DNA from: Deinococcus humi
GTDB taxonomy: Bacteria > Deinococcota > Deinococci > Deinococcales > Deinococcaceae
Direction: 5' to 3'
DNA length: 64,000 nt
NCBI RefSeq assembly: GCF_014201875.1
Contig: NZ_JACHFL010000003.1
Coordinates: forward strand, 1-64,000
Position 1 is the first letter of the stretch. The number at the start of each line of letters is the position of its first letter. Positions 8,963 to 21,300 of this stretch are shown here, piece by piece. Made by a program: the position numbers and the translations under genes. A model generated the notes under the pieces. It made no database searches. It saw nothing but the letters and a program-made list of their open reading frames with translations, and was not told where the DNA came from.

Positions 8963-9694
8963 TCAATCTTCTTCGGTTAGCGTTGCCAGCCCTTTCGACG
9001 CCGTGTCGCGCAGACTGAAGCTCAGATGGGGGGTCAATTCGGTTTCGTCGGGGTTGATCTCGATGACCGTGCCGCCGCGTTCGAGCGTCTCGAAGGCCAG
9101 CCCTGCCGCCGGGTACACCACGCCGCTGGTGCCAATGACTAAAGCCACGTCGGCAGCGGCGAAAGCATCGGCTGACGCCTGCAGCGCCTGTTCGGGCAGG
9201 AATTCACCAAACCACACGATGTTGGGGCGCATCCTCCCGCCACATCTGGAGCAGACGGGCGGCGGAGTGAAGTCCTGCGGGGAGGGCAGGTCTTCGATGT
9301 GGCCGCAGACCTCGCAGCGGGCGGTGGTCAGGTTGCCATGCAGTTCCACCAGCCGCTCGCTTCCCGCGCGGGCGTGCAGACCATCCACATTCTGCGTGGC
9401 CAGAAAAAAGCCGTCCGCCTTCTGACGTTCCAGCTGCGCCAGCAACGTATGCCCGGTGTTTGGTGTGGCGGCCATCACGTCGCGGTAACGGCCCGCGTAC
9501 CACTCCCAGACCAGGGCGGGATCGCGGAAATACGCCTCCGGACTGGCCAGGTCCTCGGGTTTAAAACGTGCCCAGTGTCCGGTCTGCGCGTCGCGGAAGG
9601 TGGGAATGCCGCTCTCGGCACTGATGCCCGCTCCCGTGAGGACGGCCACGCGCCGGGCGTCGGACAGGGCGGCTCGGGCCTGAGACAGGTTCAT
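8963..9694 (-). CDS. cobB: Sirtuin NAD-dependent protein deacylase
   Basis: 243 residues, the usual length for a bacterial SIR2 protein. NAD-binding GAGISAESGIPTFR (21-34), QNVDGLH (101-107), catalytic His119 and a Zn site (Cys127, Cys130, Cys148, Cys151) are all present. Tyr66 and Arg69 form the YxxR pair that in class III sirtuins (SIRT5, E. coli CobB) binds acidic acyl groups, so desuccinylase activity is likely in addition to deacetylation. On the minus strand TAGACT lies 6 bases before the ATG, so the mRNA is probably leaderless. It is flanked by unrelated genes. Confidence 0.93.
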   Translation of the reverse strand: MNLSQARAALSDARRVAVLTGAGISAESGIPTFRDAQTGHWARFKPEDLASPEAYFRDPALVWEWYAGRYRDVMAATPNTGHTLLAQLERQKADGFFLATQNVDGLHARAGSERLVELHGNLTTARCEVCGHIEDLPSPQDFTPPPVCSRCGGRMRPNIVWFGEFLPEQALQASADAFAAADVALVIGTSGVVYPAAGLAFETLERGGTVIEINPDETELTPHLSFSLRDTASKGLATLTEED

Positions 9695-9735
9695 GGCTGA
9701 AGTCTAACGGTCCGCCGTCCCGACCGCCTCAGCGC

Positions 9736-10671
9736 TCAGCCGCAGGTTTCGCGCAGGTAACCGCTCATTGTCGCGCCGGCGAGATTCCGGTCCTTTTTAA
9801 GGGCATTAACGCCAAGTTGGGCCATCAGCGTGCAGTTCAGGGCTGCCCCACGGCGGTATTCCACGTTCAGGGCCAGCTTGCCCCGGCGGGTGTATTCAGC
9901 GATCGCACCGCACTCGTTGAACGGCTGGCATTCTTCGTTCAGGATGCCGTCAAACTTCTCCACCATCATTCTGCCGGTGCGGTCCTTGAGCAGAATCTTG
10001 TCGGGACCGTTTTTCTGGAATACAGCCAGTCCCAGAGCGTGCGCCTGATCGGCGACCCAACCGTTGAAGTCGATCTGCTGCTGGGTGGTGATCAGTCCCC
10101 CGCGAACATTCTCGTCGTTTTGCAGGTTGTCCGGCTCCAGCGCGTCGAAGCCCTTGTCCCGGCACATTCTCATGCGGTCGGTCAGGATGCCGGCCAGCAC
10201 CGAGTTGGGCCTGAAGACGTCCGTGACATCCAGGAAGTATTCTGCTGGCCAGTCGGGGTCCTGCTGAATTTTGAGGTAAGCCGGGTAGCGCTCAGAATCG
10301 GGGCGGCCCGGTTCGTAACTGCCCGCATCGATGTAACAGACCGTGTACACGCCCAGCCTCCTGAGTTCCGCGATCCTGGCTGCCGAGACCTCGAAGCCGT
10401 CGAGATCAATCAGCTTGACGTCTGGGGCCACCCTGATGTCAGTGTCGCTGGACGCCCCGATCTGCCAGTCCCACGCCACCTCGCCCGCAGGCGGCAGCTT
10501 GATCGTGCTGGCGCTGTCGGCCGGTCCCGTGGCCTGTTCCGGCAAGCGCACGGCAGGAACTGAGGGGGGAGCGGGCTGGGCCACCATGTTCCCCGAAACA
10601 GGTGAAACGCTCTGCCCACAGGCGGTCAGAACGATGGACAGGGCCAGCACTCCTGGAAAAGGGTTTCGCAT
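9736..10671 (-). CDS. Lipoprotein of the GH114 / endo-alpha-1,4-polygalactosaminidase family
   Basis: 311 residues. A lipoprotein signal with lipobox LTAC (Cys18) is followed by a low-complexity Pro/Ala linker and a GH114-type TIM barrel from about residue 65: VAWDWQIG, VCYIDAGSYEPGRPD, DPDWPAEYFLDV, GFDALEPDNLQND and NEECQPFNECG. Family members cut galactosamine-rich exopolysaccharides, and acidic residues in the YIDAGSYE and LEPDN segments are the expected catalytic positions. It is probably anchored in the cell envelope. GAGG lies upstream of the ATG. The natural substrate here is unknown. Confidence 0.85.
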   Translation of the reverse strand: MRNPFPGVLALSIVLTACGQSVSPVSGNMVAQPAPPSVPAVRLPEQATGPADSASTIKLPPAGEVAWDWQIGASSDTDIRVAPDVKLIDLDGFEVSAARIAELRRLGVYTVCYIDAGSYEPGRPDSERYPAYLKIQQDPDWPAEYFLDVTDVFRPNSVLAGILTDRMRMCRDKGFDALEPDNLQNDENVRGGLITTQQQIDFNGWVADQAHALGLAVFQKNGPDKILLKDRTGRMMVEKFDGILNEECQPFNECGAIAEYTRRGKLALNVEYRRGAALNCTLMAQLGVNALKKDRNLAGATMSGYLRETCG

Positions 10672-10927
10672 GGTCAGCCTCGGCTTGCGGGGGATTCGTG
10701 TTGGAGGTTGGGGGCCTGCACCGACCGGATTTCAGGCGCGGGTCATTCGTTCAACCCCCCAAAGCTACTGGAGCGCTTCTGACAGGAAATTGACCTGGCA
10801 AGCAAACGAGCCGCATAAAGACCCCGCGTCTGGAATCCCTGAGTTATGGGGCTGGCTGGAGCGGTCCTGACCTTCTGCTATGCCTGCTACCCTTACCCTA
10901 TGAGGCGAGTGAATTGAGGTGTGGCGC
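10672..10927. other. Intergenic region before ubiX
   Basis: The region separates the divergent GH114 and ubiX genes. Overlapping TACCCT boxes near 10882-10895 could serve as -10 elements for ubiX, giving a short leader that contains its GAGGTG ribosome site (10916-10921). No gene, tRNA or repeat is recognised in the rest. Confidence 0.35.
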
Positions 10928-11491
10928 TTGAGGCTGGTGGTGGGGGTCTCCGGCGGCAGCGGCATTCCTTACGCGCGGGCGGTATTGCGGGCGCTGCATG
11001 ACCTGAGGGTGGAAACCCATCTGGTGGTCAGCAGCGGCGCGAAACGGGTGATGGGTGCCGAGGGCGGGCCGCAACTGACTGACCTGACCGTGCACGCGGC
11101 TCATGTCCACGACGATCGCGATCTGGCCGCCAGCATCGCGAGTGGCTCGTACCGCACCGACGGCATGCTGGTCATTCCGTGCAGTGCGGGCACCCTGGCC
11201 AAAATCGCCCACGGCTTTGCCGACAATCTGCTGTCGCGGGCCGCGCACGTGACCCTCAAGGAGCGCCGTCCCCTCGTGCTGGTCCTGCGCGAGGACCCGC
11301 TGCCCCGGCCCACGCTGCAGAACATGCTGGCCGCCCACGACGCAGGGGCCACCGTCATGACGGCCAGCCCCGGCTTCTACCACGCGCCAAAAGACGTGGA
11401 CGAACTGCTGCATTTCGTGACTGCCCGCGTGCTCGACCAGTTTGGCCTGGAGACGGGCGGCTTCCGGCGCTGGCGCGAGGACGGGTCTTGA
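10928..11491 (+). CDS. ubiX: Flavin prenyltransferase UbiX
   Basis: 187 residues from a TTG start. The N-terminal flavin-binding loop VVGVSGGSG, the PCSAGTLAKIAHGFADNLLSR segment and the EDPLPRPTLQNM segment are hallmarks of UbiX, which joins dimethylallyl phosphate to FMN to make prenyl-FMN, the cofactor of UbiD decarboxylases. The TTG at 10928 gives the canonical start MRLVVGVSG and has GAGGTG 6 bases upstream; a GTG at 10919 would add three residues but overlap that ribosome site. Its stop overlaps the start of ispD (TTGA). The link to isoprenoid genes makes sense because the prenyl donor comes from the MEP pathway. Confidence 0.93.
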   Translation: MRLVVGVSGGSGIPYARAVLRALHDLRVETHLVVSSGAKRVMGAEGGPQLTDLTVHAAHVHDDRDLAASIASGSYRTDGMLVIPCSAGTLAKIAHGFADNLLSRAAHVTLKERRPLVLVLREDPLPRPTLQNMLAAHDAGATVMTASPGFYHAPKDVDELLHFVTARVLDQFGLETGGFRRWREDGS

Positions 11492-12186
11492 CCCGTGCGT
11501 GTCTGCTGTCGGGCACCACGGCGGCCCTGATTCCTGCTGCAGGCAACGGCACCCGCCTGGGCCTGGGTCACAAGGCGTTTGTGGAGGTGGGCGGTCTGTC
11601 CCTGCTGGCCCGCAGCGTCGCCGCCCTGGCCCCACACGTGGACGAGGTGCTGGTGGCCCTGCCGGACGGCACGGAGCTGCCCCCTGGCCTGGACGCCCGC
11701 GCCATCGGCGGCGGTGAGACCCGCCAGGAGAGTGTGCGTCGCCTGCTGCGCGCAACTGTGGCGGACACCGTGCTGATCCACGACGCCGCCCGCCCTTTCC
11801 TGTCCGCCGACATCATTTACGCACTGCTAGAGGCCGTGGCGGAAACGGGAGCGGCGACGGTGGCCCTCCCGATGGCCGACAGTCTGGTCAATGCTGAGGA
11901 GAGCGATATGTGGGGTGCCGCGGTCTCACGCGAGGGGATATGGGCGGTGCAGACACCGCAGGGCTTTCGCCGCGAACTGCTGCTCCGGGCACACGCTCAG
12001 GCTGCTGCCGACGGTTACGCCGCCACCGACGACGCCGGACTGGTGGCGCGGCAAGGTCTGGTGGTGCGGCTGGTGCGCGGCGACGCCCGGCTGTTCAAGG
12101 TCACCACGCCCGGCGATCTGGCGCTGGCCCAGGGGTTGGCCCAGATGTGGGACGCCCAGGTGGGCGAGAGTAACGGCCCAGCATGA
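11488..12186 (+). CDS. ispD: 2-C-methyl-D-erythritol 4-phosphate cytidylyltransferase
   Basis: 232 residues. The CTP-binding loop PAAGNGTRLG, the HDAARPFLS motif and TPQGFRRELL identify IspD, which makes CDP-methylerythritol in the MEP isoprenoid pathway. The TTG at 11488 overlaps the UbiX stop (TTGA), with GAGG 8 bases upstream; there is no earlier plausible start because the upstream frame is covered by ubiX. ispE, the next enzyme, follows after 52 bases. Confidence 0.93.
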   Translation: MTRACLLSGTTAALIPAAGNGTRLGLGHKAFVEVGGLSLLARSVAALAPHVDEVLVALPDGTELPPGLDARAIGGGETRQESVRRLLRATVADTVLIHDAARPFLSADIIYALLEAVAETGAATVALPMADSLVNAEESDMWGAAVSREGIWAVQTPQGFRRELLLRAHAQAAADGYAATDDAGLVARQGLVVRLVRGDARLFKVTTPGDLALAQGLAQMWDAQVGESNGPA

Positions 12187-12238
12187 AGGCTTTACGGAAC
12201 GTGGCCTTTCCTCGGTCGTTCCTTAGGCCCCATGTGGA

Positions 12239-13120
12239 ATGCTGGGGGGCGTGAGCCTCACCCACAGTGTCCTGCCCCACAAGACCTATCTGGCCCCGGC
12301 CAAGGTCAATCTCGGCCTCAGCGTGCGCGACTCGCGCGCCGATGGCTATCATGAACTGCACACGCTGATTGTGCCGCTCTCGGTAGGAGACGACCTGGAC
12401 ATCGCTCCGGCGGACACCCTGACGCTGGAGGTGCAGTCGGTCAATGGGCTGGACGTGGACCTGCCCAACGATGACCGTAATCTGGTCTACCGCGCCGCCC
12501 GCGCCTACCTGGACGCGGCGGGGGTGGAGGCGGGCGCGGCCATCACCCTGCACAAGCGCCTGCCGCTGGCCTCCGGTCTGGGCGGTGGCAGCAGCGACGC
12601 GGCCACCACGCTGATGGCGCTGGCGCGACTGTATCCCTCCGCCGTCTCGCTGCCCGAACTGGCGCTGAGCCTGGGTGCGGACGTGCCGTTTTTTCTGCTG
12701 GGGCAGGCCGCCGTCGCAGAGGGCGTCGGCGAACTGCTGGTGACTGTGCCGGTTCCCCGCACCGCCCTGGTCCTGGTCAATCCGGGCGTGGAGGTCAGTG
12801 CTCGCGACGCCTACGCCTGGCTGGACGACGAGGAGAGCTTTACCCCGGCCCTGGACGTGGGCGCGATCCTGGCCGCGCTGGGCGGCGAGCGTGACGTGCC
12901 GTACCACAATGCGCTGCAGGACTGTGTCAGCGCCCGCCACACTCCCGTGCGGGAAGCCCTGGAGGCGCTGTCGGATGCGGGGCTGCGCTCTCCACTGATG
13001 AGCGGCTCGGGCAGCACCTGCTTTGCGCTCGCTTTCAATGATGAACAGGCCTACGACGCCGCGCGGGCCATTGCCTCGGCGCATCCGGAGTGGTGGGTTC
13101 AGGCCGCCCAGACGCTGTAG
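12239..13120 (+). CDS. ispE: 4-diphosphocytidyl-2-C-methyl-D-erythritol kinase
   Basis: 293 residues, a GHMP kinase. Motif 1 PAKVNLGLSVRDSRADGYHEL, the ATP loop PLASGLGGGSSDAATT and the C-terminal MSGSGSTCFAL are intact. It phosphorylates the IspD product. The ATG at 12239 has no clear ribosome site; a GTG at 12251 preceded by a G-run is an alternative that removes four residues. It ends the ubiX-ispD-ispE cluster, and a hairpin terminator lies about 50 bases downstream. Confidence 0.92.
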   Translation: MLGGVSLTHSVLPHKTYLAPAKVNLGLSVRDSRADGYHELHTLIVPLSVGDDLDIAPADTLTLEVQSVNGLDVDLPNDDRNLVYRAARAYLDAAGVEAGAAITLHKRLPLASGLGGGSSDAATTLMALARLYPSAVSLPELALSLGADVPFFLLGQAAVAEGVGELLVTVPVPRTALVLVNPGVEVSARDAYAWLDDEESFTPALDVGAILAALGGERDVPYHNALQDCVSARHTPVREALEALSDAGLRSPLMSGSGSTCFALAFNDEQAYDAARAIASAHPEWWVQAAQTL

Positions 13121-13172
13121 AGCTGCTGCTGGGTTGCTCTGCTGTACCACTGCTCTTGTTGGAGTTCATGCA

Positions 13173-13202
13173 CAAAGCCCCCTTTCCATGCAGAGGGGGC
13201 TT
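13173..13202. terminator. Bidirectional terminator hairpin
   Basis: AAAGCCCCCT and AGGGGGCTTT form a perfect 10-bp stem with a 10-base loop between the convergent ispE and quinone oxidoreductase genes. The A and T ends of the stem provide short T tracts in both directions. Confidence 0.8.
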
Positions 13203-13222
13203 TAACAGTTGGTTGAGGCGGA

Positions 13223-14212
<990 letters not shown>

Positions 14213-14245
14213 GAGCGGCAGCATACCCGACTGTCCCCCACAAAG

Positions 14246-14275
14246 TGAACGCGCACGTCAACTGTGAACGTCAAC
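14246..14275. repeat. Direct repeats upstream of the fad genes
   Basis: ACGTCAAC occurs at 14255-14262 and 14268-14275 (13-bp period), and GTGAACG occurs at 14246-14252 and 14264-14270. The interleaved repeats lie between two divergent genes, about 75-100 bp before the fadB-like start, a plausible binding site for a regulator of fatty-acid degradation. No known operator was matched. Confidence 0.4.
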
Positions 14276-14349
14276 GTATTTGACCGGGGGCGGGCGGCAT
14301 GGGAGCATACGGTCCTCAGAAGAACGCACAGCTCAAGGAGGTTCTACCC

Positions 14350-16434
<2,085 letters not shown>

Positions 16435-16575
16435 GTCCGTGTCCTTGGATCTGCCCTGGCCGGTTCCCGTAGTGGGCAGCTCCCGCTGGAAAACGTCATC
16501 CCGACCGCAGTTCCGTCTCCTGTCTCGGGAGCACGATGGCTGCCGACCGTTCTCAATCAATCTCTAGGAGTTCCT

Positions 16576-17757
<1,182 letters not shown>

Positions 17758-17849
17758 CCGTCTGAAGGTGGATGGGCTGTGGGCGGTCTGGACTGGCCCT
17801 CACAGCCCTTCGACATGCCAGTTCCGCTCAACCCCGTGGAGGTTCCATC

Positions 17850-18791
17850 ATGCCCCTTGATCCCGCGCTGAGAGAAGTCCTGTTGAAATTCGCCGCTGCC
17901 CCACAGCCCAACGGTCTGGACGAGATGCGTCAGGCCGTTGTTGCCAACGCGGCTCGCACGCCCAAACGTGCCGTTTCCATTGCCCCCACCCGTGACCTGA
18001 CCCTTCCCGGTCCCGCCTCGGCGCTGCCCGCCCGACTGTATACGCCTGAAGGAACGGCTCCGGCGCAGGGCTGGCCGCTGACCGTGTTCTTCCACGGCGG
18101 CGGATTCGTGGCCTACAACATCGAGACCCACGATCAGGTGTGCCGCGAATTGTGCGTGGGCGCGGGTAGCGCTGTGCTGAGCGTGGAATACCGTCTGGCT
18201 CCCGAACACAAGTTTCCCGCCCCGGTGGACGATGCCTACGCTGCTTTCACCTGGGCCGCCGCGAACGCTGCCGACCTGGGCGTGAATCCGGCCCGGCTGG
18301 CTCTGGCCGGTGACAGCGCGGGCGCGAGCCTGTGCATCGCCGTGACCCAGCGTGCCCGCGACGAGCACGGCCCGGCCATCACCGCGCAATTGCTGATCTA
18401 TCCCGCCGCCGATTTCGTGAACACGGACCGCTACCCCTCACGCAGGGAGAATGCTGAAGGCTACTTCCTGACCGAGGAACGCATGAAGTTCTTCGCTCAG
18501 ATGTATCTCGCAGAAGCTGAACATGGCGTGCACCCGCACGTTTCTCCGCTGCACGCTGCCGATCTCCAGCAGCTCCCGCCCGCGCTCATCCTGACGGCCG
18601 AGTTCGACCCCCTGCGCGATGAGGGCATCGCGTACGCCGAGGCATTGCGGGCGGCAGGCAACCGCGCCGAACACCAGCCCGGCCCCGGCATGATCCACGG
18701 CTTTGCCAACATGACCGGTGTGTCCCCGGCGGCGGCGGCCCTGATCGATACGGCGGCGGCGTGGCTGGGCCGGGAACTGGCGCAGGCCTGA
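17850..18791 (+). CDS. Alpha/beta hydrolase, HSL-family esterase/lipase
   Basis: 313 residues. The oxyanion motif HGGGF (82-86) and triad Ser156 (GDSAG), Asp253 (AEFDPLRDEG) and His283 (MIHGF) place it in the hormone-sensitive-lipase (Aes) family of carboxylesterases. It is probably cytosolic, as no signal peptide is seen. GTGGAGGT precedes the ATG at 17850; upstream in-frame starts are rejected for lack of a ribosome site. Placed after the two beta-oxidation genes, it may release acyl chains for them, but that is inference. Confidence 0.88.
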   Translation: MPLDPALREVLLKFAAAPQPNGLDEMRQAVVANAARTPKRAVSIAPTRDLTLPGPASALPARLYTPEGTAPAQGWPLTVFFHGGGFVAYNIETHDQVCRELCVGAGSAVLSVEYRLAPEHKFPAPVDDAYAAFTWAAANAADLGVNPARLALAGDSAGASLCIAVTQRARDEHGPAITAQLLIYPAADFVNTDRYPSRRENAEGYFLTEERMKFFAQMYLAEAEHGVHPHVSPLHAADLQQLPPALILTAEFDPLRDEGIAYAEALRAAGNRAEHQPGPGMIHGFANMTGVSPAAAALIDTAAAWLGRELAQA

Positions 18792-18905
18792 TAAGTCGGT
18801 CCGCCCCAGCAGAGTCGGGGGCCAGTGCTGCCAGTGGCGTGGGATGGGCTGGCCCGTTCGCGGGCAGAGTCATAGGCCCTGCGCCCGCGCCTCTACAATG
18901 CCCCC

Positions 18906-19691
18906 ATGACTTCCCTTCCCACCCGTAAGCCCGCTGAGGTCAGCCGCGATGATCTGGTGCGCTGGCTCAATGATTACCTCAGGATTGACGCCTACCCCGA
19001 TCCCAGCATGAACGGGCTTCAGATTGAGGGCACCGGGACGATTACCCGTGTCGCAGCCAGCGTGGACACCAGCGTGCAGACGCTTCAGCACGCGGCCGAC
19101 AGCGGTGCGGACATTCTGCTGGTGCACCACGGCCTGTTCTGGGGCAATCCGCTGGCGGTCACCGGCCCGCACCGCACCCGCCTGCAGACGGCGCTGGCCG
19201 CCGACCTGAACCTCTACGCCGCGCATATTCCGCTGGACGCCCACCCCGAAATAGGCAACAATGCCATGATCGCGAACGCCCTGTCGCTGGAGAATCGCGA
19301 GCCCTTCGGTGACTGGGGGGGGCACAAGATCGGGCTGGCCGGGGACCTGCCCTTCGAACAGTCCTTGCAGGACTTTGCAGACCGCGTGCAGAAGCTGACC
19401 GGCGAGATCTGTCTGGTTCACGGCGGCGGCCAGCCCACCGTCAAACGCCTGGGCATCGTCAGCGGCAGCGGCGCAGACCGCATTGCCGAGGCCGCCGCCC
19501 TGGGTCTGGACACCCTGCTGACTGGTGAACCGGAGCACAAGCACTTCCACGACTCCTTCGAGAACGGTGTGAACGTGGTTTTTGCCGGACACTACGAGAC
19601 TGAAGTGTTCGGCGTCCGCGCCCTGGCCGCAAAGATCGAGGAAGAGTTTGGGCTGCCCTGGCAATTCCTGCATCACCCCACGGGTCTGTGA
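18906..19691 (+). CDS. Nif3-like dinuclear metal-centre protein (YbgI family)
   Basis: 261 residues. Metal-binding histidines appear in LLVHHGLFWG, HIPLDAH and GHYETE, and the N-terminal PDPSMNGLQIEG is the family signature. YbgI/Nif3 proteins form hexameric rings with paired metal sites and are often annotated as GTP cyclohydrolase 1 type 2, but the true activity is unsettled. TACAAT lies 6 bases before the ATG, indicating a leaderless mRNA. The tmk start is 4 bases after its stop, so the two are probably co-transcribed. Confidence 0.9.
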   Translation: MTSLPTRKPAEVSRDDLVRWLNDYLRIDAYPDPSMNGLQIEGTGTITRVAASVDTSVQTLQHAADSGADILLVHHGLFWGNPLAVTGPHRTRLQTALAADLNLYAAHIPLDAHPEIGNNAMIANALSLENREPFGDWGGHKIGLAGDLPFEQSLQDFADRVQKLTGEICLVHGGGQPTVKRLGIVSGSGADRIAEAAALGLDTLLTGEPEHKHFHDSFENGVNVVFAGHYETEVFGVRALAAKIEEEFGLPWQFLHHPTGL

Positions 19692-19694
19692 TCG

Positions 19695-20351
19695 GTGCTT
19701 CCGCAGCCTCTGGGCCAGCTTGACCCTGGCTTCTTCCTGTCGTTCGAGGGGCCGGAGGGCGCGGGCAAGAGCACCCAGATCGCGCGACTGGCCCGGCGGC
19801 TGGAGGAGATGGCCCTGCCGCATACGGTCACCCGCGAGCCGGGCGGCACGCCCCTGGGAGCGCGTGTCCGCGAGGTTCTGCTCGATCCACAACTGACCAT
19901 TGACCCGCTGCCCGAATTTCTGCTGTACAGCGCCAGCCGCGCCCAGCTCGTCACCAACGTTATCCGGCCCGCGCTGGACAGGGGAGAAGTAGTGGTCTGT
20001 GACCGCTACGCCGATTCCAGCCTAGCGTATCAGGGCTTCGGGCGTGGCCTGGACGCCGCCCTATTGCGCGACATCACGGCGGCGGCGACGGGCGGACTGT
20101 GGCCCAACCTGACGGTGCTGCTCGATCTTGATCCGAGGGTGGGGCTGGAGCGGGCAGCACAACGTGGTCAGCCAGACCGACTGGAGCGCACCGATCTCGC
20201 CTTCCACCAGCGCCTGCGCCAGGGATTCCTGGAACTGGCGGGTACGCAGCCGGAGCGCTTCTTGGTGCTGGACGGCACGCAGCCTGCTTCCACCCTGGAA
20301 GAGAAAATCTGGGAGGCTATCCAATCACGCCTCCCAGACTCGAGGGGTTAG
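19695..20351 (+). CDS. tmk: Thymidylate kinase
   Basis: 218 residues. The P-loop FEGPEGAGKSTQ, TREPGGTPLG, DRYADSSLAYQG and the lid region with ERTDLAFHQRLRQGF identify dTMP kinase, which makes dTDP for DNA synthesis. The start is a GTG 4 bases after the Nif3-family stop, and no other in-frame start fits before the P-loop. The gene is convergent with the glutaminyl cyclase gene. Confidence 0.94.
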   Translation: MLPQPLGQLDPGFFLSFEGPEGAGKSTQIARLARRLEEMALPHTVTREPGGTPLGARVREVLLDPQLTIDPLPEFLLYSASRAQLVTNVIRPALDRGEVVVCDRYADSSLAYQGFGRGLDAALLRDITAAATGGLWPNLTVLLDLDPRVGLERAAQRGQPDRLERTDLAFHQRLRQGFLELAGTQPERFLVLDGTQPASTLEEKIWEAIQSRLPDSRG

Positions 20352-20356
20352 AAGCC

Positions 20357-21226
20357 CTAGCGCCGGGGCTGGCTCCGCCCATTGGTCAAGCCCAGCCCCG
20401 GCACTTTGACCTCAAAAATGGTGCCCCAGCGTTTGCCAGTCAGCAGCAGCGTGCCACGTTCGGGCACGTAAGCGATGCCGTTGGGAATGTCGTCGAAGGT
20501 CAGGGGCTTTCCCAGTTTGGCGGCGTTGGCGCTGACTTCCCGGGTCAGAGCGGACACGTCGATCCAGGCGGTGACCTTGCCCGTCTGCGGATCGATGCGC
20601 GCAATGCGGTCCGTCAGCCAGATGTTGGCGTAGACGCTGCCTCCGGCGTATTCCAGCTCGTTGAGGTTCTTGACCGGCTGCCCGCCGCTGGTTACAACCA
20701 CACTGCGCTTGACGGCGAAGGTTTTGGGATCGCGCCACACCAGCGTGGGTGTGCCGTTGCTCATGATCAGATCCTTCCCGTTGGTGGTCAGGCCCCAGCC
20801 CTCGCCCTGGTAGCGGTAGCGCCCCACCTCCTTCATGGTGGCCATGTCGAAGGCGAAGGCCAGGCCGTCCTGCCAGGTGAGGTGATAGGCCAGCCCCCCC
20901 AGCACGGTCACGCCCTCGCCGAACGCCGTGGCCAGCGGCGTGGCGACCCGCCCAAGGACCTTGCCGGTTTTCAGTTCCGCCCGCCGCACGCCCGACTCGC
21001 CCACCAGCCCGGTGCTTTCGATGTAGGTACCGTCCCCCAGGTACTGGAAGCCCTCGGTGAAGGCGGCGCGGTCATGCGGGAAGCGGTTGACGACGCTGGC
21101 GATCAGCGTGGGCGGCGTGGCGGGGGCGGCTGCCGGGGCGGGTGATGATGCAGGCGGCGTGGATTGGGCCAGCCCCGTGTTCAGGGACACGAGACTGAGC
21201 AGAGGCAGGAAGCAGGCGGCGCGCAC
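20357..21226 (-). CDS. Secreted glutaminyl-peptide cyclotransferase (bacterial type)
   Basis: 289 residues. A signal peptide ends near Ala20 (LNTGLA-Q), followed by a Pro/Ala-rich linker and a five-bladed beta-propeller of the plant/bacterial glutamine cyclotransferase family: HDRAAFTEGFQYLGDG, ESTGLVGESGVR, LNELEYAGGSVYANIW, and DDIPNGIAY. It would convert N-terminal glutamine to pyroglutamate in exported peptides. GTG start with TACCAT 6 bases upstream, so probably leaderless. Its 3' end contains a strong hairpin shared with the tmk 3' side. Confidence 0.87.
   Translation of the reverse strand: MRAACFLPLLSLVSLNTGLAQSTPPASSPAPAAAPATPPTLIASVVNRFPHDRAAFTEGFQYLGDGTYIESTGLVGESGVRRAELKTGKVLGRVATPLATAFGEGVTVLGGLAYHLTWQDGLAFAFDMATMKEVGRYRYQGEGWGLTTNGKDLIMSNGTPTLVWRDPKTFAVKRSVVVTSGGQPVKNLNELEYAGGSVYANIWLTDRIARIDPQTGKVTAWIDVSALTREVSANAAKLGKPLTFDDIPNGIAYVPERGTLLLTGKRWGTIFEVKVPGLGLTNGRSQPRR
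20362..20402. terminator. Hairpin at the tmk / cyclotransferase junction
   Basis: GCCGGGGCTGG pairs perfectly with CCAGCCCCGGC (11 bp, 19-base loop). It lies 11 bases after tmk and inside the last codons of the convergent gene. There is no strong T tract, so termination efficiency is uncertain. Confidence 0.5.
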
Positions 21227-21300
21227 GCCCCCATGGTAGGGAACAGGAGCGTCAGGTATCTGACATTTGCCCCAAGATTCCTGATAGGGCTACGGGCAGG

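Noticed and set aside
11179..11487. Upstream extension of ispD by 103 codons
   Set aside because: It lies entirely inside ubiX; the TTG at 11488 coupled to the ubiX stop gives the standard IspD N-terminus.
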